Assembly (NCBI GenBank): GCA_041178545.1
Contig: JBEGVB010000090.1
Coordinates: forward strand, 1-56,437
Length of the DNA: 56,437 nt
Source: JBEATZ01 sp041178545
GTDB taxonomy: Bacteria; Planctomycetota; UBA1135; UBA2386
Direction: 5' to 3'
How positions within the stretch are numbered: position 1 is the stretch's first letter; every line of letters begins with the position of its first letter. The notes under the pieces are model-generated. The model worked only from the letters and a program-made list of their open reading frames with translations, made no database searches and had not been told where the DNA came from. Of the stretch, positions 15,898 through 23,619 are shown piece by piece. A program made the translations under genes and the position numbers.

Positions 15898-18182
15898 GGT
15901 GCCTGCCCCGTCGTTCCGGTCTTGCTGGCGTCTGAGGGCAGGGGGGCGTCGATGCGCAGCTCCCCGCCGCCGATGCGGTGGACGACGGGGCCGGCTGCCG
16001 TCGCCACGCGGACCTCCACCTGCATGCTGCGGTGCTTGCCGAGCTGTGCGCCAGGCTCGACCGCGAGACGGAAGGTGCCGAGCGTCGCTCCTGCAGGCAG
16101 GTCGAGTGGCTCCACCTTCACGCCGCGCGGCGCCCCGAGCAGCACCGCCTGGAGCGTGCCCTTTGCCTTGTCAGTGGGTTGCAGGCTGAAGGACAGGTCG
16201 ACCGGTTGGCCCTGTTCGGTGCGCGCCTTGCCGATCTCCCCGCCCAGCCACGGTTCCTCGACAGTGAGGTCGACGAAGGCAGACGCCGTCTCCAGCGTGC
16301 CACCGAGGTGGGGGCCGGCAGCGACCACGGCCATGCGGAAGGTCCCTGTCGCAGCGCCCGCGCTCGCGTCGACCACCAGTTCGCCCGAGGTCGCCTCCGG
16401 TGGGACAGTGATGGTGCCGGACGTCGTCCCCGGCGGGTTCCAGAGCGTACGAACGGTGAGCGGCGCCTTGTTGCCCTCGGCGCGTGCCACGCGCACCTGC
16501 AGCCGGATCGGTGCTCCGCGCACGAGCGGCACGGGCGGTGCCGTGAGCTCCACCGTGAACGGTGTCGGCCGCGTGACCGCCACGGGGATCCGGTCCAGCA
16601 CCGTGCGGAACAGCGGCACGTCGTTGCGCCCGCGGACCAAGGCCAGTTCCTGCGTGTAGCCGCCGGGTCGTTCGAGCGGTTCCTTGGTGGCGCGCACGCG
16701 AAGCCCAGCCTGGCTGCCGCCGAGTGGCGCTTCCGGCGCGGCACGCAGCAGCACGGGCACGACGTTGGAGCCCTTCACGAACGGGCCGAACTCGGCGCTC
16801 ACGCCCGGCGGCAGCTCGGTTGCGAAGAACTCGAGCCCGCTGTCGAGGTCGTGGCCGCCGTGGGTGAGCACCGTGGCCACAGCCTGCCCCTGCGGCACCG
16901 ACACCATGGCCTCCTCCAGCCGGCCGACCGCCACACTCGTCCGCGGTGCAGCGGGGCGCGGTCCGCCCTCGACGCGGAAGTAGTGGGCCTCGGAGCCGCC
17001 GCGCAGCAGGTCGCGGATCTCCAGCGAGTACTCGCCGTCCGCAGGGATGCTCGCGCGCAGCACGCTGTCCATGCCGTTGTCGTCGTCGTTGGCCGCGAGC
17101 ACGCCACCGCCCGCGTTGCGCAGCAGCAGCAACGGGTCCATCGCACTGCGGATGCTGCGGCACACCGCACGGAACTCGACGGACTCGCCCTTCTTGGCCG
17201 TGAAGTGGTAGCGCGCGCCCTCACCCGGCTTGCGCAGCACCCCGTGCACGCTGCAAGGCCACTGCACGACCATCCTGCCCTTCTCGTCGGTCCGTGGCTC
17301 GCCGTTGGCGGGTCCACCCACGTGCAGCCAGACCGGGCTCGGGGGAGTTCCTGCTGCCGTCTCCGGGAACCACGCGTAGGGGCCCAGCGCGTCGGGCAGC
17401 CGTACCCGTGCCCTCGTGCCGGGTGCACACCCGAGCAGTTCGACCTCCAGCTCCTGGCCCGGTGTCCCGCCACAGGGGACGGCACCCAGCGGGCGCGCGA
17501 AGCGGCCGACGTGGAGCTGGTAGGAACCCGCGGTTGCCGTGGGCCAGGCAGGCTTCACCACGATGCGGTGGGTGCCCGATGCCGATGCCGTGAACACGAG
17601 CACCGGGTCCTTGAGGCCGAGGCTGGAGTCGTCGCAGCGTGCCAGCGTCGTCCCGTCCGGACCCGCAACCTCGAGTGCGAGGTCGGTGGCGCCGCGACCG
17701 AGCCGGAAGGACTCCAGCTCACATGCGACGACCGAGCCCTGCGGCACGTCCACGGTGTAGGTGTCCGTCGACTCCGAGGCCACGGACCCGTGCACGGTCG
17801 CGTCGAGTGGCAACGCCATGGCTGCGTCGCCCTGACGCTGTTCCTCGTGCACCGGCAGAACACCCACGTGGAACAGCACGGCATTGGAGAGGCCGTGTGC
17901 CGTGCGGAGCCTCAGCACGTGCGCCCCGAGCGCGCAGTCCGGTGCCAGGCGCAGCACCACCTCGCAGTGGTCGTTCCGCTCGCCCACGGCAGCGACCGAC
18001 ACCAGCTCGATGCCGGTGCGCGAGCAGAGGATCCCCTGGGGCTCGAGCAGCCGTTCACCGCGGAACACGACCTTCACCTCGGTGCCGCGCTGGCCGCCGG
18101 GCGGCGCCATGCTGGTGACGCGTGGCGACACCAGTGGTGCGGTGGCCAGGGCCAGCAGCAGCGGCAGGGCGAGGAACGGCAT
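15894..18182 (-). CDS. Secreted PPC-domain protein of the DUF1501 operon
   Basis: The 762-residue protein has an N-terminal signal peptide (MPFLALPLLLALATAPLVSP). It is built of beta-sandwich segments resembling bacterial pre-peptidase C-terminal domains. The first PPC-like repeat is ESTDTYTVDVPQGSVVACELES followed by LALEVAGPDGTTLARCDD. The second is GESVEFRAVCRSIRSAMDPLLLLRNAGG with AANDDDNGMDSVL. The C-terminal third holds more Ig-like strands. It has no catalytic motif I recognise and is probably a structural or binding partner of the flanking cytochrome proteins at the cell surface. It starts within the stop of the DUF1501 gene (TGATG) and ends overlapping the DUF1549/DUF1553 gene. Confidence 0.85.
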   Translation of the reverse strand: MPFLALPLLLALATAPLVSPRVTSMAPPGGQRGTEVKVVFRGERLLEPQGILCSRTGIELVSVAAVGERNDHCEVVLRLAPDCALGAHVLRLRTAHGLSNAVLFHVGVLPVHEEQRQGDAAMALPLDATVHGSVASESTDTYTVDVPQGSVVACELESFRLGRGATDLALEVAGPDGTTLARCDDSSLGLKDPVLVFTASASGTHRIVVKPAWPTATAGSYQLHVGRFARPLGAVPCGGTPGQELEVELLGCAPGTRARVRLPDALGPYAWFPETAAGTPPSPVWLHVGGPANGEPRTDEKGRMVVQWPCSVHGVLRKPGEGARYHFTAKKGESVEFRAVCRSIRSAMDPLLLLRNAGGGVLAANDDDNGMDSVLRASIPADGEYSLEIRDLLRGGSEAHYFRVEGGPRPAAPRTSVAVGRLEEAMVSVPQGQAVATVLTHGGHDLDSGLEFFATELPPGVSAEFGPFVKGSNVVPVLLRAAPEAPLGGSQAGLRVRATKEPLERPGGYTQELALVRGRNDVPLFRTVLDRIPVAVTRPTPFTVELTAPPVPLVRGAPIRLQVRVARAEGNKAPLTVRTLWNPPGTTSGTITVPPEATSGELVVDASAGAATGTFRMAVVAAGPHLGGTLETASAFVDLTVEEPWLGGEIGKARTEQGQPVDLSFSLQPTDKAKGTLQAVLLGAPRGVKVEPLDLPAGATLGTFRLAVEPGAQLGKHRSMQVEVRVATAAGPVVHRIGGGELRIDAPLPSDASKTGTTGQAP

Positions 18183-19459
18183 CAGGCAATCAGCTCCTGC
18201 ACGACCGTGCCGTCGCGGACGAGGTCGATGGGGCGGTCCCCGGGTGCCATGAGCTTGAGCGTCGGGTCGATGCCGAGCAGCTGGAAGACCGTTGCCGCGA
18301 GGTCCGCTGGGCGTACCGGCGCGGACTCGGGTTCTGCACCCGTGGCGTTGGAGCTGCCGTGCACGAGTCCGCGGCGGAAGCCGCCGCCTGCAGCCATCAC
18401 CGAGTACACGCGCGGCCAGTGGTCGCGGCCCGCGTCTGCGTTGATGCGCGGCGTGCGGCCGAACTCGGTGGTGAGCAGCACGATGGTGGAGTCGAGCATG
18501 CCCTGTTCCTCCAGGTCGGCGACCAGCGCGGCCACTGCCTGGTCCACCGGACCGATGGCGCCCGGCAGCGACGCACCGATACGGGCGTGGTGGTCGTACC
18601 CACCCTGCTCGACGACCACGTAGCGCGCGCCTGCCTGGACGAGACGGCGCGCCAGCAGGCAGCTCATGCCCACGGTGCGCCTGCCGTAGCGGTCCTTGGC
18701 CGCAGGCTTCTCGGCAGCGAGGTCGAACGCCGCCCGTGCCTCGGGCGACTCGAGCAAGGCGTAGGCCATGCGGTAGTACTCCTCTGCCGCACGCACTGCA
18801 TCTGCCTCGCCGAGCTGCGAGAAGCGCGCATCGAGGTCGTGCAGCAGCGTCTTGCGCCGTTCGGCGCGGCTCGTGTCGACGTCACGCGGCGCATCGAGGT
18901 CGCGCACGCGGAAGTTGTCGTTGGCCGGGTTGCCGCCGACACTGAAGGGTGCGTTGGCTGCACTCAGGTAGCCGGAGCCGAGGAACTGGTTGCCGCTGCC
19001 GGGCACGCACACGTAGGGCGGCAGGTTGTTGCGGATGCCGAGCTGCTGTGCGACGACGGCGCCGAAGCTCGGGTAGGTGATGGCAGGGCTGGGCTGGTAG
19101 CCGGTGAGGATGCTGTGGGTGCCGCGGTCGTGGTCGGCCTCGGTGTGGGTGAAGGATCGCACCACCGTGAGGCGGTCCGCCACCTGCGCGAGCCTGGGCA
19201 GCTGGTCGCTGAACACCTCGCCGGCGATCTTCGTCCGCACCGTCCCGAACGGACCGCGCACCTCGACGGGTGCATCCGGCTTGGGGTCGAACGTGTCGAT
19301 GTGGCTGAGTCCGCCGCCGAGGTGCACCTGGATGACGGCCTGGGCCCGTGCCGCGCGGCGCCCGGTGTGGGTGAGCGCAGGCAGCCGACCGAGGAGGCCG
19401 AGACCGGCGGAGCCGAGGATGGTGCTGCGCAGGAAGTCGCGACGGTCGGGACGGTGCAT
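18182..19459 (-). CDS. Tat-exported DUF1501 protein (alkaline-phosphatase-like fold)
   Basis: The 425-residue protein begins with a twin-arginine signal (RRDFLRSTILGSAGLGLLG). DUF1501 signatures follow: VIQVHLGGGLSHIDTFDPKP, FTHTEADHDRGTHSILTGYQP, and LTTEFGRTPRINADAGRDHWP. The fold is related to sulfatases/alkaline phosphatases, but the reaction is unknown. The ATG at 19457-19459 is preceded by a good Shine-Dalgarno (GGAGG, 5 nt before the ATG); the frame is open further upstream, without homology. It is the first gene of a four-gene operon running to 11549. Its upstream region, shared with a divergent lipoprotein gene, contains two inverted repeats. Confidence 0.92.
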   Translation of the reverse strand: MHRPDRRDFLRSTILGSAGLGLLGRLPALTHTGRRAARAQAVIQVHLGGGLSHIDTFDPKPDAPVEVRGPFGTVRTKIAGEVFSDQLPRLAQVADRLTVVRSFTHTEADHDRGTHSILTGYQPSPAITYPSFGAVVAQQLGIRNNLPPYVCVPGSGNQFLGSGYLSAANAPFSVGGNPANDNFRVRDLDAPRDVDTSRAERRKTLLHDLDARFSQLGEADAVRAAEEYYRMAYALLESPEARAAFDLAAEKPAAKDRYGRRTVGMSCLLARRLVQAGARYVVVEQGGYDHHARIGASLPGAIGPVDQAVAALVADLEEQGMLDSTIVLLTTEFGRTPRINADAGRDHWPRVYSVMAAGGGFRRGLVHGSSNATGAEPESAPVRPADLAATVFQLLGIDPTLKLMAPGDRPIDLVRDGTVVQELIA

Positions 19460-19506
19460 GGAACCTCCGTGGGGACGGTCAGGTCTGCGAGTGGCCGCGC
19501 CACTTC

Positions 19507-19552
19507 GGTACCCGAACGCTCGTACCAAGCAGCATGCTAGGCAAATGGCATG
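19507..19552. promoter_or_regulatory. Pair of inverted repeats between divergent genes
   Basis: GGTAC (19507-19511) and GTACC (19522-19526) are inverted and separated by 10 nt. CATGC (19533-19537) and GCATG (19548-19552) are also inverted with 10 nt between. The identical geometry, with arm centres 15 nt apart, lies in the 187-bp region between the DUF1501 operon and the divergent lipoprotein gene. It could be an operator for a dimeric regulator, but short arms can occur by chance. Confidence 0.3.
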
Positions 19553-19646
19553 TGCCGTGGTGCTGTCAGCCTGCGCAGGCGAGGGGATTTTTTGGCGTGC
19601 GTGCACTCGCACTGGCGGGGTGGGATGCGTTCTGCAGAATGTCCGC

Positions 19647-20285
19647 GTGCGAGCCGTAGTCCCGATGGTGGCGTTCCTCCGGACCCTGTGCCTGTTCCTG
19701 ACGGCACTGGGGACGCTGGGCGCATGCCATGTCGAGCGCGTGCAGAGCGTGCCGTTCACCGGGCCGGCCCCCCGTGCCGTGGTGGTGGCACCCCTTGTCG
19801 ACCCGGAAGGGCTCGCACCGGCGACCCTGCTCACGGGTGCGGACACCGCGCTCCGTGGGCGCGGCATGCGCGTGCTCCCGCTCGCCACCGGAATCGACCT
19901 GTTGCGCAGCCAGGGCGCCCTGCTGCCCGACGGTTCGCTGGACCTGCGCGCGGTCGTCGAGCGACTCGACGTGGACAGCGTGTTGCTGGTCGGCGTCGAG
20001 CACTTCGAGTCCCACGGCGAGCGTCGGTTGGAGTCCGCGAGCTGGCGTCTGGTGTGGCGTCTCGTGGCGGCACCCTCCGGTGCCGAACTGTGGCGCCACG
20101 AGGGCCGCGGCACCTGGCGCAAGCCAGCGGGGGATGCGTTCGACCCCACCGCGCGGCCCACGGACGACCCGGAAGTCGCCATGGTCGGCGAGCGGTTGCC
20201 ACCGGACCACGCAACCGTGGCCGAGCTCGCTTCAGCCCTGCACCTCGGTGCCATGGCACGCATGCCGCGGGGCATCGGTCGGTGA
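19647..20285 (+). CDS. Putative lipoprotein, possibly DUF799/GNA1162-like
   Basis: The product is about 212 residues with a lipoprotein signal ending in LTALGTLGAC, whose Cys would be lipidated. The mature part starts with a strand APRAVVVAPLVDPEGLAP, followed by GADTALRGRGMRVLPL and VVERLDVDSVLLVGVEHFES. This pattern resembles the DUF799 (GNA1162-like) periplasmic lipoproteins, though the match is weak. The start may be GTG at 19647 or ATG at 19665; both leave a usable signal. It overlaps the following B3/4-domain gene by GTGA, so the two are cotranslated. The function is unknown. Confidence 0.7.
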   Translation: MRAVVPMVAFLRTLCLFLTALGTLGACHVERVQSVPFTGPAPRAVVVAPLVDPEGLAPATLLTGADTALRGRGMRVLPLATGIDLLRSQGALLPDGSLDLRAVVERLDVDSVLLVGVEHFESHGERRLESASWRLVWRLVAAPSGAELWRHEGRGTWRKPAGDAFDPTARPTDDPEVAMVGERLPPDHATVAELASALHLGAMARMPRGIGR

Positions 20286-20941
20286 GTGCCGGTCCCGGAG
20301 TCGTCCGGGTGGTTGCCTGGCCCGGCCTCGAGGCGCTCGCGCTCGAGGCCACGCTGTCCTCGCCACAGGGCCCGGGACCGTCGCCACCTTGGCTCGCCAG
20401 CATGTTGGTGCCCGGTGCCGACGCGCCCATGCGCTCCTCGGACACCGTGCGCGCTGCGGTGCGCGACCTGCTGAGGTTGCGTGGCTACCGGCCGACCGGG
20501 CGTGGCAAGCCGTCCTCGGAGTACCTGGCCAACGCTGCAGCCGAGGGGCGCGTGGGCCCCATCCTGCCGTTCGTCGACGCGGGCAATGCCGTCTCGCTGC
20601 ACTCCGGGCTCCCGGTGAGCGTCGTCGACCTCGACCGTTGTTCCCTGCCGTTGCGCGTGGACGCGCCACCCGAGGGCACCACCTACGTGTTCAACCGCGG
20701 TGGCCAGGAGATCGACGTCTCGCACCTGTTGTGCCTGCACGACGCGGCAGGTCCGTGCGCCAACGCGGTCAAGGACGCGCAGCGCACCAAGACCGATGCT
20801 GCGACCACGCGCGTTCTTGCCGTGCTCTGGGGCAGCGCGCGGTGCGGCAGCGGCCACACCGCGGCAGCGGCGCGCTGGCTCACGGAGGTGATGGAACGCC
20901 TTGGTGCACGCGTGCGCACCGTGGAGTGCAGGCAGGACTGA
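20282..20941 (+). CDS. B3/B4 tRNA-editing-domain protein (free-standing)
   Basis: The 219-residue protein is a stand-alone version of the B3/4 domain of the phenylalanyl-tRNA synthetase beta subunit. The core GYRPTGRGKPSSEYLANAA, then DAGNAVSLHSGLPVSVVDLDR, is diagnostic. In the synthetase this domain hydrolyses mis-charged Tyr-tRNAPhe; free-standing forms are widespread and thought to act in trans or on other substrates. The GTG start is fixed by overlap with the lipoprotein stop (GTGA at 20282-20285) and by the full N-terminus. The C-terminal tail has an extra Cys-containing region (WGSARCGSGHT). Confidence 0.85.
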   Translation: MSAGPGVVRVVAWPGLEALALEATLSSPQGPGPSPPWLASMLVPGADAPMRSSDTVRAAVRDLLRLRGYRPTGRGKPSSEYLANAAAEGRVGPILPFVDAGNAVSLHSGLPVSVVDLDRCSLPLRVDAPPEGTTYVFNRGGQEIDVSHLLCLHDAAGPCANAVKDAQRTKTDAATTRVLAVLWGSARCGSGHTAAAARWLTEVMERLGARVRTVECRQD

Positions 20942-20954
20942 CCTGCCCGCGTCC

Positions 20955-21464
20955 TCAGCCCGCCATCCACTGCGCCTGGGTCTCGGCGCCCTTCTTGAGG
21001 TAGTCGGGCCGCAGGCGCTCGCGCAGGAACACGCCGTAGAGGCTCGCCACCAGCTCGTGCACCGCGATCCAGTTGGCGGCGCGGTCCGCGGTGCGGTCTG
21101 CCTCGGTCTCCACCTCCTCTGCGTCCTCCGGCAGCTTGACGCCGCCCAGGGTCATGGTGGTGGCGTCGAGGGTCGCGGTCCACTGGCGCGAACCCTCGGC
21201 GAGGAGCAGCTTGGCGCGGCGGAGCCTGCGGCCCTGCTTGAGGGCGGTGCGTGCCTCTGCCGTTGCCGTCGGCGAACCCCTGCGCAGCGTCTGCTCGGTC
21301 TCCTCCTCCGACGGCGCGCTGAACGTCATCATGTCGTCGATGGCGACGCCCACGACGCGTCCGCCCGGCAGCGGGAACTCGCCGCCCTCGGTCTCCCAGC
21401 GGAACCAGATCCAGGTGAGGAACTCCTCGCCCAGGAACCCATGCGTCTCTGCGCCAGCACTCAT
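20955..21464 (-). CDS. RdgC-associated protein (possible C-terminal half of an RdgC-like system)
   Basis: The 169-residue protein begins GFLGEEFLTWIWFRWETEGGEF, followed by a strand-rich region and a helical tail (DRAANWIAVHELVASLYGVFLRERLRP). Its start overlaps the stop of the RdgC-like gene by ATGA. A domain of this kind follows RdgC-like proteins in some other bacteria, as far as I recall. It could therefore be a split-off module of the DNA-binding ring protein RdgC, or a dedicated partner. No catalytic motif is visible. Confidence 0.6.
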   Translation of the reverse strand: MSAGAETHGFLGEEFLTWIWFRWETEGGEFPLPGGRVVGVAIDDMMTFSAPSEEETEQTLRRGSPTATAEARTALKQGRRLRRAKLLLAEGSRQWTATLDATTMTLGGVKLPEDAEEVETEADRTADRAANWIAVHELVASLYGVFLRERLRPDYLKKGAETQAQWMAG

Positions 21465-22147
21465 GCGTCGTCCTCCGTCGTCGCAACTTCCGCACCAGAC
21501 CGTTCCGTCGAACGTGCGGGCGCACGCCGGGTGCGCCGCATCGTCTCGTCCACCGGCCACCGCACGGGCTGCAGCCGCTCCAGCTCCGCGGTCATCTCGG
21601 GGCTCAGTCCTGCGCGCAGCGCCAGCTGCAGAGGGTCGCTGGGCTCGAGCACGAGGGCAAAGCTCTCGAAGAACAACTTGGCGAAGGTCTCGCGCACCGA
21701 CTTGCCGGTGGCGAACAGCAGCACCTGCTTCTTCTCGCGAACCACGAGGGCGTCGACGAGGTTGACGTTGGGCAGCACGCGGGGCAGCAGCTTGTCCGCG
21801 AGGTCGTCCTTCAGCTCCCTGCGCTCGCGGCCGGACAGCGGGCGGCCCTTGGCCTTTGCCGCTGCGTCGCGGTGGATCGCGAGCCACTTCTTCGGCAGCA
21901 CCTTCTTGTCGGTGCGGAATCGGAGCCAGGTTGCGGCGCCCGCATCCATGTCCTCGGCACTGAAGGTGTCCCCCGTGGGGTCCGCCTGCGTCACCCAGCC
22001 TGAGGAGGACTCCTCGCTTGCCGCGTCCTCGATGGTGCGGAAGCGGCGCTGACGAAGGGCCTCCGCGAACTCCTCCCCGGAGGGATCGGGCAACTCGCCC
22101 TGCCAGTGGAACGTGGCGACACCGCCACTCCGTCGAAAGACCGCCAT
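21461..22147 (-). CDS. rdgC: RdgC-like recombination-associated protein
   Basis: The 228-residue protein aligns with the N-terminal two-thirds of RdgC, a ring-forming DNA-binding protein that modulates RecA. Shared landmarks are GWV near residue 50, KKVLPKKWLAIH, an ERRELKDDLADKLLPRVLPN helix with the conserved LLPR, and ETFAKLFFESFALVLEPSDPLQLAL. It is shorter than E. coli RdgC (303 residues); the missing part may be supplied by the overlapping downstream gene. The ATG at 22145-22147 has a Shine-Dalgarno (AGGAG). There are no phage genes nearby, so it looks chromosomal. Confidence 0.75.
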   Translation of the reverse strand: MAVFRRSGGVATFHWQGELPDPSGEEFAEALRQRRFRTIEDAASEESSSGWVTQADPTGDTFSAEDMDAGAATWLRFRTDKKVLPKKWLAIHRDAAAKAKGRPLSGRERRELKDDLADKLLPRVLPNVNLVDALVVREKKQVLLFATGKSVRETFAKLFFESFALVLEPSDPLQLALRAGLSPEMTAELERLQPVRWPVDETMRRTRRAPARSTERSGAEVATTEDDA

Positions 22148-22355
22148 TGCTTGCTCCTGGTGCTGACCGTGACTGCACCCCGTGCGCGGCGGGAGGGAGA
22201 TCGCGCTGCGCAGGGACCGAGACTGGCGACCCTCAACGAAGCGACCCGGAGGTTGCACCCCGGGTCGTGCGCTGCGGGCCGTCAGGACCGCGAGTCTTGT
22301 AGCAGGAGCCCCGTGGCCGCGCGAGCGTTCGTCCGCGCGCGCAGCCGACGCCGCA

Positions 22356-23417
22356 TCACTTCTTCGCGCGGAACATCGCGGGCAGCATCGCCATCACCTC
22401 GTCGTTGCGCACGACGATGTCGAGGTTGCCCATGGCCACGTCGTTCTGGGTGTTGCGCACTTCCGCAAGGTCGTTGCCGTAGGGGATCAGGATGATCTTC
22501 GCCTGCAGCTTGTCGCGGTCGCGCGGGTCCTTGTTGGCGGCCTTCTGGTCCTCGGAGCCCTCCTCGGGCACCTCGGAGACCTGCGGTGCGTGCTCACCCT
22601 TCTCGAACTTGCCGACCTGCAGGATCGTGTAGCCGAGCGGCGAGCGGAAGATCCCGGAGTGGGTGCCCACCTTGGTGGTGAATCCCATGCGCTCGATCGC
22701 AAGGCCGTGGTAGGAGTTCCTCGTGACCCAGCCGAGCTCGCCGCCGTTGTCGGCGCCCGGCATCTTGCTGAACTGCTTGGCCACGTCGCCGAACGGCTTG
22801 CCGCCGTCCAGCATCTTGAGTGCCTGCTGGGCTGCCTCGAGGGCCTTCTCCGCGCTCTCGGCGAACTTGGCGTGCGCGGTCTCGATGCGCAGCAGCTCCA
22901 CCACGGCGCGCGCGTTGCGCAGCTCGTCGTTGCCCGAGGCGGCGAATGCCTTCTGGTACTCGACGAGCTCGGCGAGGTCCTTGCTGGTGACGCTGCGGCC
23001 GTTGATGGTCATCAGCACGTCGGCAGGCATGCTGCCCACCTCGTCCGGGCCCGCGACGCGCGCGACCTTCGGCTCCATGCCCGTGGGCGCGAGGTTCTGC
23101 ACCGCAGCTGGCGCGGCCGAAGGGGTCGAGCCCGCGTCGATGGCGCGCAGCTCCAGCTTCCGGTTCGCGATCTTGTCCTGCAGCATGCGCGACATGGCGC
23201 CCTGCTTGGTGCGCTCCTGGAGGAAGCGGAGCTCCTGCTCCAGGCGAGCCTTCTCCTGCTCCAGCTGCGACAGTTTGGCCATCGGCGATTCCTCTGCCGT
23301 GGGCGGGCCCTGGGTCACGGGTGTGGGCTTGGCCTGCGGGTCCTGGCTCTGGGCGACGGCCAGGTCGGCCGTGGCGGCGATCAGGGTGAGGGAGAGCAAC
23401 AGAGTGCGGTGGTTCAT
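22356..23417 (-). CDS. Periplasmic parvulin-type peptidyl-prolyl isomerase
   Basis: The 353-residue precursor has a signal peptide (MNHRTLLLSLTLIAATADLAVAQ). A coiled coil (about 45-95) is followed by a SurA-like helical region with MTINGRSVTSKDLAELVEYQ. The parvulin domain spans about 215-285, with KPFGDVAKQFSKMPGADNGGELGWV and GIFRSPLGYTILQVGKFE. A second, degenerate half follows (KLQAKIILIPYGND). It probably assists folding of secreted or outer-membrane proteins. Upstream lies a 202-bp non-coding stretch containing a lone IS-end-like sequence; downstream is the RdgC-like gene, 208 bp away. Confidence 0.88.
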   Translation of the reverse strand: MNHRTLLLSLTLIAATADLAVAQSQDPQAKPTPVTQGPPTAEESPMAKLSQLEQEKARLEQELRFLQERTKQGAMSRMLQDKIANRKLELRAIDAGSTPSAAPAAVQNLAPTGMEPKVARVAGPDEVGSMPADVLMTINGRSVTSKDLAELVEYQKAFAASGNDELRNARAVVELLRIETAHAKFAESAEKALEAAQQALKMLDGGKPFGDVAKQFSKMPGADNGGELGWVTRNSYHGLAIERMGFTTKVGTHSGIFRSPLGYTILQVGKFEKGEHAPQVSEVPEEGSEDQKAANKDPRDRDKLQAKIILIPYGNDLAEVRNTQNDVAMGNLDIVVRNDEVMAMLPAMFRAKK

Positions 23418-23510
23418 GGGCTGGTTCCGGCGCAGCATCGCATTGGAGACGGCCTCCAGACCGGAGGCAAGTGCGGCGCCCTCGGGGCGCAGCATCGAAG
23501 CAGTATCGGC

Positions 23511-23526
23511 AGAACTCCGCGATCGG
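23511..23526. repeat. Solitary sequence resembling the IS terminal repeat
   Basis: AACTCCGCGATCGG (23513-23526) is identical to the inner 14 bases of the IS end at 315-328, and the preceding bases match partly (CAGAA versus CACAA). It lies in the 202-bp non-coding region between the isomerase start and the stop of the downstream-facing lipoprotein gene. No transposase sequence accompanies it. It may be the remnant of a lost copy or a site the element prefers. Confidence 0.4.
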
Positions 23527-23619
23527 GCGCAGGCGACCTGGCGGGTGTTGCCGTGGCAGGAAGCGGGTCGGTGGACAGGTCCGGCGGTGCCGTGGGGCCG
23601 ATGGCGCGGGACGGTTGCG

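Noticed and set aside
20955..22147. Prophage remnant, because of the RdgC-like protein
   Set aside because: No integrase, structural or lysis genes are nearby and the surrounding genes are ordinary chromosomal genes.
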